Positions 15,370 to 23,243 of a stretch of 24,598 bases of DNA are shown piece by piece. Under the pieces are notes generated by a model that worked only from the letters and a program-made list of their open reading frames with translations, was not told the DNA's origin and did no database searches. The number at the start of each line of letters is the position of its first letter. The stretch's first letter is position 1. Location: the NCBI GenBank assembly GCA_040384645.1, contig JAZKIX010000013.1, positions 1 through 24,598 on the forward strand. Reading direction: 5' to 3'. This DNA is from JAZKIX01 sp040384645 (lineage in GTDB: Bacteria > Pseudomonadota > Gammaproteobacteria > Burkholderiales > Burkholderiaceae_D). A program made the position numbers and the translations under genes.

Positions 15370-17220
15370 TCACTCAGATTGCAGCGGCAGCGATAGTGTA
15401 AAAACGCTACCTTGGCCGATGGCACTTTCCAAAAACAAACATCCTCCCAGCAACGATGCCAGTTTCTGACTTAAATGCAAGCCCAAACCGCTGCCATCGA
15501 ACCGTTTGCTCGGGGTCGAATCAATCTGGCTAAAGGCTTGAAACAACCTGGTTTGTCCTTCTTGCCCGATGCCGATGCCGGTATCGGCAATGCGGATATC
15601 GAGAAAGCGCTGACTATCGCGCTCGCTCTCTACCAGCGCCACCGTTACTTGACCGGCCTCGGTAAATTTAATGGCGTTGTTGATCAGGTTAACCAAAATT
15701 TGACGTAGCGCACGGTGATCGGTTCGCAACATGACATCGTGCTGCGGCATGGCGATACTGAAACCCAGATTTTTCTGCCCAGCCAGCGGTTGCGCGATCT
15801 CGTTTACTTCGTTAAGGACGTTGTGGCACGACACAGTTTCAAAGTGCAATTCCAACTTGCCGGACTCAATCTTGACCATATCGAGCAAGTCGTTAATCAG
15901 CGACAACAAGTGGCGCGCGCTTGACTGAATGGTGCGCAATTGGCGATCTTGATCGGGCGTCAACGGCCCTGGCAGACGCATCAGCAAGGTGCCGGCAAAT
16001 CCAATCACGGCATTGAGCGGGGTACGTAACTCGTGCGACATGCTGGCGAGAAAACGGTCCTTGGCCAAATTGGCATTTTCCAGCTCGATATTTTTGTCGC
16101 TTAAAGCGCGCTCAATCCGCTTGCGCTCTGTAATGTCGCGAATCGCGCTCGATACCAGCACGCCTTCTTCGGTTTCAAGCGGACTCAAGCTGATTTCCAC
16201 CGGAAATTCGGTACCATCCTTGCGCAAGCCGTATAGATCCAACCCCGCCCCCATCGAACGGGTCCGCGGCGCACTGAAAAAATGATTGCGAAAACCTGGG
16301 TGATGTCCCCTGAAGCGCACTGGAATCAGCACCTCGATCTGGCGCCCCAGCAATTCCGCGCGTGGATAGCCGAACAGGTATTCAGTCTGCGAATTGACCA
16401 GCACGATTTCGCCCTGCTGGTCGACAATCACGATGGCGTCGGGTGCCGATTCCAGCAAGCCGCGAAATTTACGCTCTGCTTTCTTGCGATCACTGATATC
16501 GCGGATGGCACTCATGACAAAGTTGCCTTCATCGGTACTGATCGGGCTGAGACTGATTTCGACCGGGAATTCGACTTGATCGCTGCGCACGCCATACAGC
16601 TCCGACCCCGCACCCATGGTACGGGTGCGGGGCGTGTCAAAATAATGTGCGCGGTGATGCACATGATGGCCACGATAACGTGCCGGCAACAACACTTCCA
16701 CTAGCTGGCCGCGCAGCGCGCCCGCCTCATAGTCAAACATTTTTTCGGCTTGCGAATTGGCTAACACGATGCGGCCCATCGCATTGGCGATGACGATGCC
16801 GTCGGGGCTAGATTCGAGTACATCGCGAAAGCGTGCCTCGATCAGCTTGGCATCGCGCAAGGCTTTGCTTTGGGTAACGTCTTTTTGACTGGAATAGATA
16901 AACTCGACTTGACCGTCGGCACCAAACACCAGTTTGCTGACGATGGTGACGTATAACAGGGCGCCGTCTTTTCTGCGGCGAATCGCTTCGTAATTGAGGC
17001 TGCCGGCGCTGATGATCGTTTGCAGCAGTTGCGCGTCTTCATCCCATTGTCCCGGCGGACTGATCAAATCAAGGATCAACTGCCCGATTGCTTCCGGCCC
17101 CGCGTAGCCGTACATCGCATCAGCGCTCTCGCTCCAATAAACCACCATGCCTGCCGGATTCATGACGATGACCGCATCGGGCATTTGCTGAAGTATCAGT
17201 GCGCCAAAATCAGTCGTCAT
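15370..17220 (-). CDS. Histidine kinase with three PAS domains
   Basis: A 616-residue cytosolic kinase with no transmembrane segment. PAS1 is at about 1-120, PAS2 about 128-245, PAS3 about 250-368, then a short coiled linker, HisKA with His396 in SMSHELRTPLNAVIGF, and HATPase_c with N box NLINNAIKF, G1 DTGIGIG and G2 GSGLGLHLS, ending at residue 616. PAS2 and PAS3 are clearly duplicates: both carry R(Y/F)RGHH, PRTR(T/S)MGAG, LYG and EFPVEISLSP. The ligand is unknown. It is the first gene of the operon kinase, CheY-like receiver, c-di-GMP protein, so it probably controls c-di-GMP turnover through the receivers. The ATG at 17220 begins right at PAS1; the ribosome binding site is weak. Confidence 0.93.
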   Translation of the reverse strand: MTTDFGALILQQMPDAVIVMNPAGMVVYWSESADAMYGYAGPEAIGQLILDLISPPGQWDEDAQLLQTIISAGSLNYEAIRRRKDGALLYVTIVSKLVFGADGQVEFIYSSQKDVTQSKALRDAKLIEARFRDVLESSPDGIVIANAMGRIVLANSQAEKMFDYEAGALRGQLVEVLLPARYRGHHVHHRAHYFDTPRTRTMGAGSELYGVRSDQVEFPVEISLSPISTDEGNFVMSAIRDISDRKKAERKFRGLLESAPDAIVIVDQQGEIVLVNSQTEYLFGYPRAELLGRQIEVLIPVRFRGHHPGFRNHFFSAPRTRSMGAGLDLYGLRKDGTEFPVEISLSPLETEEGVLVSSAIRDITERKRIERALSDKNIELENANLAKDRFLASMSHELRTPLNAVIGFAGTLLMRLPGPLTPDQDRQLRTIQSSARHLLSLINDLLDMVKIESGKLELHFETVSCHNVLNEVNEIAQPLAGQKNLGFSIAMPQHDVMLRTDHRALRQILVNLINNAIKFTEAGQVTVALVESERDSQRFLDIRIADTGIGIGQEGQTRLFQAFSQIDSTPSKRFDGSGLGLHLSQKLASLLGGCLFLESAIGQGSVFTLSLPLQSE

Positions 17221-17483
17221 TCGTCTGCATCCTTATTTGTGCGAGCATCGCAACCGTGTCGGGCTTCGACGACAATCCTACACTAGAAATACCTACAATC
17301 ACAAAGACAAATTCTCAATATGAATCGCAATAAGCAAGCGAATACAATTTGCTGATAATCTCTGCCGTTTTTATCACAAATAGGGAGTATATGGCAATTT
17401 AATGCCGATCCCGCAGGTATTCATTGCGCCTTTTTTAATACATACCCCAGTATATTTTTATGCTGGCAACCCCATTTATGTCG
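17221..17483. other. Lrp-kinase intergenic region (no gene seen)
   Basis: The region is AT-rich and contains repeat copy C (17411-17458) and its upstream extension GGGAGTATATGGC. It should include the promoter of the kinase operon, but I see no near-consensus pair of boxes. Confidence 0.45.
17411..17458 (+). repeat. Dispersed intergenic repeat, copy C
   Basis: 48 nt aligning without gaps to copies A and B: CCGCAGGT, TCATTG (shared with B), GCGCCTTTT, core ATAC-N8-GTATATTTT. It lies 25 nt past the stop of the Lrp gene. Confidence 0.65.
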
Positions 17484-17957
17484 CTAGACCGCTATCGAAG
17501 TTTCAAACTTACTACGAAATAGCGAAAAAAAACTGCGCACATTGCGCACATTGACCTGGCTGGCAAACAGGCTATGCGCCAAGGCGTTATAGGCTGGCAT
17601 ATCGGCCACTTGCACCACCAGTACAAAATCGGGCCCCGGCGACACCCGATAGCATTGCAACACCGCCGGCTCTTGCGCCACCTGCGCTTCGAATGCCAAT
17701 TGGTGCTCGATGCCCTGGCGATCCAGGGTGATTTCCACAATCGCCGTCAAACCGACGCCAACTAAATGCGGCGCAACCAAAGCCACCTGACGCGCAATCA
17801 CACCGGCATCGAGCAAACGTTTGACCCGTCGCAGGCAAGTCGGCGCCGAGGCATGCACTTGCGCCGCCAAAGCGTGATTTGTTTGCGAGGCGTCATGTTG
17901 CAGAGCATTAAGAATCCGACGGTCAAGGTCGTCCAAGACGATAGGCAAGTCTGTCAT
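17484..17957 (-). CDS. Lrp/AsnC family transcriptional regulator
   Basis: A 157-residue protein with the standard two-part layout. The N-terminal winged helix-turn-helix (LDDLDRRILNALQHDASQTN, then LAAQVHASAPTCLRRVKRL) binds DNA. The C-terminal RAM/AsnC ligand domain begins near LVGVGLTAIVEITL and includes YRVSPGPDFVLVVQVADM. Members respond to amino acids and form octamers. A TTG two codons upstream (17963) could also start translation, but the ATG at 17955-17957 is preferred. The gene is divergent from glmS, and the AT-rich space between them is a likely site of autoregulation. Target genes cannot be told from the sequence. Confidence 0.92.
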   Translation of the reverse strand: MTDLPIVLDDLDRRILNALQHDASQTNHALAAQVHASAPTCLRRVKRLLDAGVIARQVALVAPHLVGVGLTAIVEITLDRQGIEHQLAFEAQVAQEPAVLQCYRVSPGPDFVLVVQVADMPAYNALAHSLFASQVNVRNVRSFFSLFRSKFETSIAV

Positions 17958-18142
17958 ATGCAATTAATCCACAAATATTCAATTTTTTTGAAATAAAATT
18001 CCAACAACTTTAGTCGGTGAAATAAATATTCAAATAGTACGCTATTTAGAAAGCATATTTCACAAACACTCACTTACGATGAAATACTCAAATTTCAAGT
18101 GCGTGTTTCACGCCTTTCCCCACTTACCATAAAGAGGCTCCT
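17958..18142. promoter_or_regulatory. AT-rich divergent control region lrp-like / glmS
   Basis: This 185-nt spacer is much richer in AT than its surroundings. It contains TTCAA-N5-TTGAA-type symmetry in ATTCAATTTTTTTGAAAT (about 17978-17995), which suits Lrp-type proteins that favour AT-rich DNA. Near glmS a perfect hairpin GCGTG-TTT-CACGC (18101-18113) lies in the probable leader. AGAGG (18133-18137) is the glmS ribosome binding site. Confidence 0.5.
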
Positions 18143-19984
18143 ATGTGCGGCATCGTCGGCGCAGTAGCGCAACGCAATATCACCCCTATCTTGCTCGAAG
18201 GCTTAAAGCGGCTGGAATACCGCGGCTATGATTCTTGCGGCGTCGCGCTACATGTCGATGGCCAATTGCGCCGCTCGCGCAGCACTTCGCGCGTGACCGA
18301 TCTGGAACAGCAAATCGCGCAGGCCGAATTGTCTGGCTTTACCGGCATCGCCCACACCCGCTGGGCCACCCACGGCGCACCGGCATCGCACAATGCGCAT
18401 CCGCATTTTTCACCGCATAACGGCAACCTGAACGACGACGCCCGCATCGCTCTTGTCCATAACGGCATCATCGAAAACCATGACGAACTACGCGACGAAT
18501 TAACCCAACTCGGCTATATCTTCAGCAGTCAGACCGATACCGAAGTGATCGCCCATTTAGTCGATCATATGTATACCGGCGACCTGTTTGACACCGTGCA
18601 ACTGGCCGTCAAGCGCCTGACCGGCGCCTACGCGATTGCCGTCTTTTGCCGCGACGAACCGCACCGCGTGGTTGGCGCACGTCAAGGCTCGCCACTGATC
18701 GTAGGCGTTGGCAAAGGCGAGAATTTCATCGCCTCCGACGCGATGGCAATCGCCGGCACCACCGACCAGATCATCTATCTGGAAGAAGGCGACGTGGTCG
18801 ATCTGCAATTGCAACGCTGCTGGATCGTCGACGCCCATGGCAAAGCGGCAGAACGCGAAGTCAAGACCGTCCACGCCCACACCGGCGCAGCAGAATTAGG
18901 CCCGTATCGCCACTACATGCAAAAGGAAATTTTCGAGCAACCACGCGCCATCGGCGACACGCTCGAAGGCGTCACCGCCATCATGCCCGAGCTCTTCGGC
19001 GACAAAGCATATGGCATTTTCAAACAAATCGATTCGGTCCTGATCCTAGCCTGCGGCACCAGTTATTACGCCGGCCTGACCGCCAAATACTGGATCGAAT
19101 CGGTCGCCAAAATCCCCGTGAACGTCGAAATCGCCAGCGAATACCGCTACCGCGACAGCGTGCCCAACCCCAACGCGCTGGTGGTCACCATCTCGCAAAG
19201 CGGTGAAACTGCCGACACCCTAGCCGCCCTCAAACACGCGCGCGCGCTCGGCATGGCACATACCCTGACCATTTGCAATGTCTCCACCAGCGCCATGGTG
19301 CGCGAGTGTGCGCTGGCCTATATCACCCGCGCCGGGGTCGAAGTCGGCGTGGCGTCGACCAAGGCTTTCAGCACCCAACTGGCCGCGCTATTCCTACTGA
19401 CCCTGACCTTGGCGCAAGTCAAAGGCCGGTTGTCCGACGATGAAGAAGCCGCGCATCTGAAAGCCATGCGCCACCTACCCGTAGCGATTGCCGCCGTGCT
19501 CGCGCTGGAACCGCAAATCATGGCCTGGGCCGACGACTTTGCGCGCAAGGAAAACGCGCTGTTTTTAGGTCGCGGACTGCACTTCCCGATCGCACTCGAA
19601 GGCGCCCTCAAGCTCAAGGAGATCACCTACATCCACGCCGAAGCCTACGCCGCCGGCGAACTCAAACACGGTCCACTGGCCTTGGTCACTGAAGAAATGC
19701 CGGTAGTAACCATCGCCCCCAACGACGCGCTCATTGAAAAACTGAAATCGAATATGCAAGAAGTGCGCGCCCGCGGCGGCCAGCTCTACGTCTTCGCCGA
19801 CGTCGATTCGCGCATCACGTCGGGCGATGGCGTGCATGTGATCCGGCTGCCGGAACATTACGGCTTGCTCTCGCCGATCCTGCATGTGGTGTCGCTGCAA
19901 TTGCTGGCATATCACACCGCACTGGCACGGGGAACAGATGTCGATAAACCGAGGAATCTGGCGAAATCAGTGACGGTGGAGTGA
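18143..19984 (+). CDS. glmS: Glucosamine-6-phosphate synthase (glutamine-hydrolysing)
   Basis: A 613-residue protein of normal length. It begins MCGIVGAV; removal of Met1 exposes the Cys nucleophile of the class II glutaminase domain. YRGYDSCG and HTRWATHG are glutaminase motifs. Two SIS isomerase domains follow (CGTSYYAGLTAKYW, SQSGETADTLAAL, and the second from about residue 460), and the invariant end PRNLAKSVTVE closes the active site. It converts fructose-6-P and glutamine to glucosamine-6-P, the first step to UDP-GlcNAc, which GlmU completes. The start is fixed by the Cys and by AGAGG upstream. I see no glmS ribozyme. Confidence 0.98.
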   Translation: MCGIVGAVAQRNITPILLEGLKRLEYRGYDSCGVALHVDGQLRRSRSTSRVTDLEQQIAQAELSGFTGIAHTRWATHGAPASHNAHPHFSPHNGNLNDDARIALVHNGIIENHDELRDELTQLGYIFSSQTDTEVIAHLVDHMYTGDLFDTVQLAVKRLTGAYAIAVFCRDEPHRVVGARQGSPLIVGVGKGENFIASDAMAIAGTTDQIIYLEEGDVVDLQLQRCWIVDAHGKAAEREVKTVHAHTGAAELGPYRHYMQKEIFEQPRAIGDTLEGVTAIMPELFGDKAYGIFKQIDSVLILACGTSYYAGLTAKYWIESVAKIPVNVEIASEYRYRDSVPNPNALVVTISQSGETADTLAALKHARALGMAHTLTICNVSTSAMVRECALAYITRAGVEVGVASTKAFSTQLAALFLLTLTLAQVKGRLSDDEEAAHLKAMRHLPVAIAAVLALEPQIMAWADDFARKENALFLGRGLHFPIALEGALKLKEITYIHAEAYAAGELKHGPLALVTEEMPVVTIAPNDALIEKLKSNMQEVRARGGQLYVFADVDSRITSGDGVHVIRLPEHYGLLSPILHVVSLQLLAYHTALARGTDVDKPRNLAKSVTVE

Positions 19985-20003
19985 CGATTTTGGTGGTTTT
20001 TTC

Positions 20004-20042
20004 TTGATGGATTGCACATTTTTTAACTGTGCAATCCATCAA
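20004..20042. repeat. Perfect 15-bp inverted repeat after glmS
   Basis: TTGATGGATTGCACA (20004-20018) and its exact complement TGTGCAATCCATCAA (20028-20042) flank a 9-nt loop. It begins 19 nt after the glmS stop. It could stop transcription or protect the 3' end of glmS mRNA, but no U tract follows, so it is not a standard intrinsic terminator. Confidence 0.75.
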
Positions 20043-20068
20043 TGTAGATAGATGCTGCAAGGTGTTTT

Positions 20069-20111
20069 TTGACCTAGATCAAATACATCGACTACCGATA
20101 CCAGCTATATT
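20069..20111 (+). promoter_or_regulatory. FNR/ANR-type binding site with -10 box
   Basis: TTGACCTAGATCAA (20069-20082) matches the FNR/ANR consensus TTGAT-N4-ATCAA at 9 of 10 fixed positions. A -10-like TATATT lies at 20106-20111. With a start near 20117-20118 the site is centred at about -41.5, the class II activator position. The next gene downstream is the P-type ATPase, which would have a leader of about 245 nt. Oxygen-responsive control is inferred. Confidence 0.55.
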
Positions 20112-20260
20112 TTGCGCTAACGCAAAACACGGTATACACAGAAGCCGTAAATGATACGGCAAGTGTCGCCAATCAAAGCACACCGGATATTGGCCATCGC
20201 ATCACCTTGATGTGGGATGCCGCGAGCGGCGCCAATCTGGAAATCACTCGCCGATTTTGA
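20078..20260 (+). pseudogene. Possible remnant: C-terminal end of an outer-membrane barrel protein
   Basis: One frame is open for 60 codons and ends ITLMWDAASGANLEITRRF followed by TGA. Upstream it reads YIDYRYQLYFALTQNTVYTE. The alternating polar/apolar pattern and final Phe resemble the last strands of an outer-membrane beta-barrel. No start or N-terminal part is present; a stop in the same frame at 20075-20077 closes it. It overlaps the FNR-like promoter, so it may be chance. The family is not recognised. Confidence 0.3.
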
Positions 20261-20277
20261 TGCTTAATGCCAACTCC

Positions 20278-20382
20278 ATGGAAAAGGAGCCTATCACCAA
20301 ACTTGCAGAAGGTCTGCGCGAGCCCGACAGCGTGGCGCTGCCACTACTTGCGAGGAAGTACGATGAAAACGAGCGTCATTGA
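20278..20382 (+). CDS. Small ORF overlapping the ATPase start (candidate leader peptide)
   Basis: ATG GAA AAG GAG starts a 34-codon frame (MEKEPITKLAEGLREPDSVA and on) that ends at TGA 20380-20382, overlapping the first 20 nt of the ATPase gene in another frame. Such overlap can couple translation. No ribosome binding site precedes it and no family is recognised, so it may be a chance frame. Confidence 0.2.
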   Translation: MEKEPITKLAEGLREPDSVALPLLARKYDENERH

Positions 20383-23188
20383 AATGCACGCAAAAGACGC
20401 AAAAGCTGTCGGACTCGATGATCCTTCCGTCAAAAATGCGGATGACGTAGCGCAAGCGCTGGGGGCAGATATCCGCCACGGACTTACGGCGGCCGAGGCG
20501 CTGCGCCGGCTTGAGCAAGATGGCCCCAATGAGCTACGCTCTGCACCGCGGCAGCCCACCTGGCGTCGCATCCTGTCGCACTTTCAGGATCCCCTCGTTT
20601 ACCTGTTGCTCGCTGCAGTCGTCATCGCGCTCGTCGCCTGGGTGATCGAAGGCCTGGCCGGCTGGCCAGTGGATGCCATTGTCATCGCGTCAATCGTCCT
20701 GCTCAATGGCATTCTGGGCTTTGCGCAGGAAGCCAAGGCAGAGGACGCCGTCGCCGCATTGTCCAGAATGACCGCAGCGACCGCCTCGGTCCTGCGTGAC
20801 GGCCGGGTGCTGCGGATACCCAGTTCCGGTCTGGTGTGCGGCGACCTGCTGGTGTTGTCCGAGGGCGACGCTGTCGGAGCAGATGCACGTCTGGTTGATG
20901 CCACCTCGCTACGCGTGCAGGAAGCCTCGCTCACCGGTGAGAGCGAAGCCGTGCTCAAAGACGCCGCCACACTGTTAAAGGCTGTCTCGCTCGGCGACCG
21001 GCTTAACATGGTCTTCAAGGGCACCGCTATCGTGCAGGGTACCGGTCGCGCTGTGGTTACAGCCAGCGGGATGAATACCGAGATGGGTTCGATTGCCGCC
21101 ATGCTCAAGGCCACTGCCGAGGAGCCGACGCCGCTGGAAAAGGAAATCGGGCACATCGGGCGCATGCTGGGTATCGCGATCGTCATCATTGCCGTGGTGG
21201 TGGTGGCAACCATCTTGCTGATGTCTGAAATCGGCAGTGCCAATGACGTCATCCACGTCTTGCTGCTCGGCGTATCCCTGGCAGTAGCGGCCGTGCCTGA
21301 GGGCCTGCCGGCTATTTTATCGGTCGTGCTGGCGCTTGGCGTGCAACGGATGGCGAAGCACAATGCAATCGTCAAGAAACTGTCGTCGGTAGAGACCTTG
21401 GGCTGCGCCTCGGTGATCGCCTCCGACAAGACCGGCACCTTGACCCGCGCGGAAATGACCATCGAACGGGTAATCACCGCCTCGGGCGACACCCGCCTCA
21501 CCGGGGCCGGTTACGCGCCCCAAGGACGGGTCGAGCATGAAGGCACCGCACTGGCAGCCGGACCGGTGCATGAAGAAACAGTCGTGATGCTGAGCGGCGG
21601 CAGCCTGGCCGGCAACGCCGACCTGCGTCAAGGGACAGACGCCCAATGGGAGATTCACGGCGACCCTACCGAAGCGGCCTTCCTGGTGGCCGAGCGCAAG
21701 TTAGGCGTGACCGAGCGGCGCGAGCGGCGTTTCAAGCGTATCGGCGAAATCCCTTTCACCTCCGAGCGCAAAATGATGTCGACCATTGAGCTCGACCATG
21801 AACACGATGACGCAGTGGTGGTGATCACCAAGGGTGCCCCGGATGTTTTGCTCGGCCGCTGTAGCCGGATGCGGGTGGGGATGGAGATCGTTACACTCGA
21901 TGGCGTCCGGCGCGCCCGGATTCTGGCCGATGTTGACACCCTGTCCGACGCAGCGCTGCGCACGCTCGCTGTAGCCTACCGTCCCCTCGACCCAGGCGAG
22001 GAGCGGGCAACTGCTGAGGCGGTCGAACGGGACCTGATCTTCGTGGGCACCGTCGGCATCATCGACCCGCCCCGCGAGGAAGCAGCGGTGGCCATCCGCG
22101 AAGCGCGCCGGGCCGGCATCCGGGTCATCATGATCACTGGCGATCACCCGCGTACCGCCGCCCGCATCGCTGCCGACTTAAATATCGTGGATGCTGGCGC
22201 CACAGCACTGACCGGGCTTGCGCTCGATGCGCTGGACGATGCAGCCTTCGCCGAAGCGGTACGCAAGACCTCCGTCTATGCCCGAGTATCGCCGGCGCAC
22301 AAGCTGCGCATCGTCGCCGCGCTACGGGCCGACGGCAATGTGGTTGCGATGACCGGCGACGGCGTCAACGACGCACCGGCCCTGAAGGCGGCCGACATCG
22401 GCATCGCGATGGGAGTGACCGGGACCGAAGTGACCAAGGAAGCGGCCAAGATGATCCTCGCCGACGACAACTTCGCCACCATCGTTGAGGCGGTACGCGA
22501 AGGACGCGCCATCCTCGACAATATCCGCAAGTTCCTGCGCTACCTGCTGTCTTCCAATATGGGCGAGGTGCTGACGGTCTTCCTGGGCGTGGCTGGCGCC
22601 GGCGTGATCGGGCTGAAAGGCGCCGGCGATGCCGTCGTGCTGCCGCTGCTCGCCACCCAACTGCTGTGGATCAATTTGATCACCGATTCCGGACCGGCAC
22701 TTGCGATGGGCATCGATCCGCCGACTGACGATCTGATGGCTCGCAAGCCGCGCCATTTAAGCGAACGAGTGATTGACGCACGCATGTGGGCCAATGTGAT
22801 CCAGACTGGCCTGGTCATTGCCGTGGTGACGCTGCTGACAATCGACATCTATTTGCCTGGCGGGTTGATCGAGGGCGCATACGATCTCGCAACTGCCCGC
22901 ACTGCAGGCTTTACCGTGCTCGTATTGACCAGCATGTTTACCTGTTTCACCGCGCGCTCGGACACGACAAGTGCCTTCGCCCACTTGTTTGCCAACCCAT
23001 GGCTGTGGGGCGCAATCGCCCTGTCGGTGCTGCTGCAGGTGGCGGTGGTCAACCTCGCCTTCCTTAATCTTGCCTTTGGCACGGCGCCCCTGGAACTCCG
23101 CCAGTGGTTACTCTGCATTGCGATGGCAAGCGTGGTGTTGTGGTTCAGCGAGTCGAGCNNNNNNNNNNCCATGAGCGAATACCGCTAG
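20363..23188 (+). CDS. P2A-type cation (Ca2+-like) transporting ATPase
   Basis: About 940 residues. Order: cation ATPase N-domain (about 25-85), first membrane pairs (about 78-125), actuator domain with TGES (191-194), M3-M4 with PEGLP (312-316), phosphorylation site DKTGTLT (Asp355), nucleotide domain with KGAPDVLLGR, hinge TGDGVNDAPALK, then a six-helix C-terminal block. Ion-site residues of SERCA are kept: PEGLP in M4, SSNMGEV in M5 and NLITD in M6, which favours Ca2+ export over Na+/K+ or heavy metals. I chose the ATG at 20363 (GAGGA 6 nt upstream), not the in-frame ATG 32 codons earlier. The gap at 23159-23168 makes the last residues (SEYR) and the stop unreliable; the final helix is present. 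The upstream FNR-like site hints at low-oxygen expression. The ion specificity is inferred. Confidence 0.9.
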   Translation: MKTSVIEMHAKDAKAVGLDDPSVKNADDVAQALGADIRHGLTAAEALRRLEQDGPNELRSAPRQPTWRRILSHFQDPLVYLLLAAVVIALVAWVIEGLAGWPVDAIVIASIVLLNGILGFAQEAKAEDAVAALSRMTAATASVLRDGRVLRIPSSGLVCGDLLVLSEGDAVGADARLVDATSLRVQEASLTGESEAVLKDAATLLKAVSLGDRLNMVFKGTAIVQGTGRAVVTASGMNTEMGSIAAMLKATAEEPTPLEKEIGHIGRMLGIAIVIIAVVVVATILLMSEIGSANDVIHVLLLGVSLAVAAVPEGLPAILSVVLALGVQRMAKHNAIVKKLSSVETLGCASVIASDKTGTLTRAEMTIERVITASGDTRLTGAGYAPQGRVEHEGTALAAGPVHEETVVMLSGGSLAGNADLRQGTDAQWEIHGDPTEAAFLVAERKLGVTERRERRFKRIGEIPFTSERKMMSTIELDHEHDDAVVVITKGAPDVLLGRCSRMRVGMEIVTLDGVRRARILADVDTLSDAALRTLAVAYRPLDPGEERATAEAVERDLIFVGTVGIIDPPREEAAVAIREARRAGIRVIMITGDHPRTAARIAADLNIVDAGATALTGLALDALDDAAFAEAVRKTSVYARVSPAHKLRIVAALRADGNVVAMTGDGVNDAPALKAADIGIAMGVTGTEVTKEAAKMILADDNFATIVEAVREGRAILDNIRKFLRYLLSSNMGEVLTVFLGVAGAGVIGLKGAGDAVVLPLLATQLLWINLITDSGPALAMGIDPPTDDLMARKPRHLSERVIDARMWANVIQTGLVIAVVTLLTIDIYLPGGLIEGAYDLATARTAGFTVLVLTSMFTCFTARSDTTSAFAHLFANPWLWGAIALSVLLQVAVVNLAFLNLAFGTAPLELRQWLLCIAMASVVLWFSESSXXXXMSEYR
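23159..23168. other. Assembly gap (10 N) near the end of the ATPase gene
   Basis: Ten placeholder N just after LWFSESS, where relatives normally continue for about 5-20 residues. The true stop codon may lie in missing sequence. Confidence 0.95.
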
Positions 23189-23243
23189 TTCCCCTTGAAT
23201 GATGCTTTCCCCGCCGATCCTGATCCTTTGATTATCGCCCGCG

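Larger units (their letters stand above)
19985..20362. other. glmS to P-type ATPase intergenic region
   Basis: These 378 nt hold a perfect 15-bp inverted repeat (20004-20042), an FNR/ANR-like site with a spaced -10 box (20069-20111), a 60-codon open stretch that looks like the end of an outer-membrane protein (20078-20260), and a small ORF overlapping the ATPase start (20278-20382). The mix suggests a past deletion or insertion here. Confidence 0.55.

Noticed and set aside
18000..18142. glmS ribozyme/riboswitch
   Set aside because: The leader is short and AT-rich with only a 5-bp hairpin; the ribozyme is typical of Gram-positive bacteria and its conserved core is not visible.
20267..20362. 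Earlier start for the ATPase at 20267
   Set aside because: The 32 extra residues (Pro/Ser/Trp-rich) do not resemble the family, and the ATG at 20363 has a good ribosome binding site.
20599..21501. 300-codon open frame on the minus strand
   Set aside because: It is antisense to the strongly conserved P-type ATPase; its Ser/Thr/Arg-rich product is typical of a shadow frame in GC-rich coding DNA.
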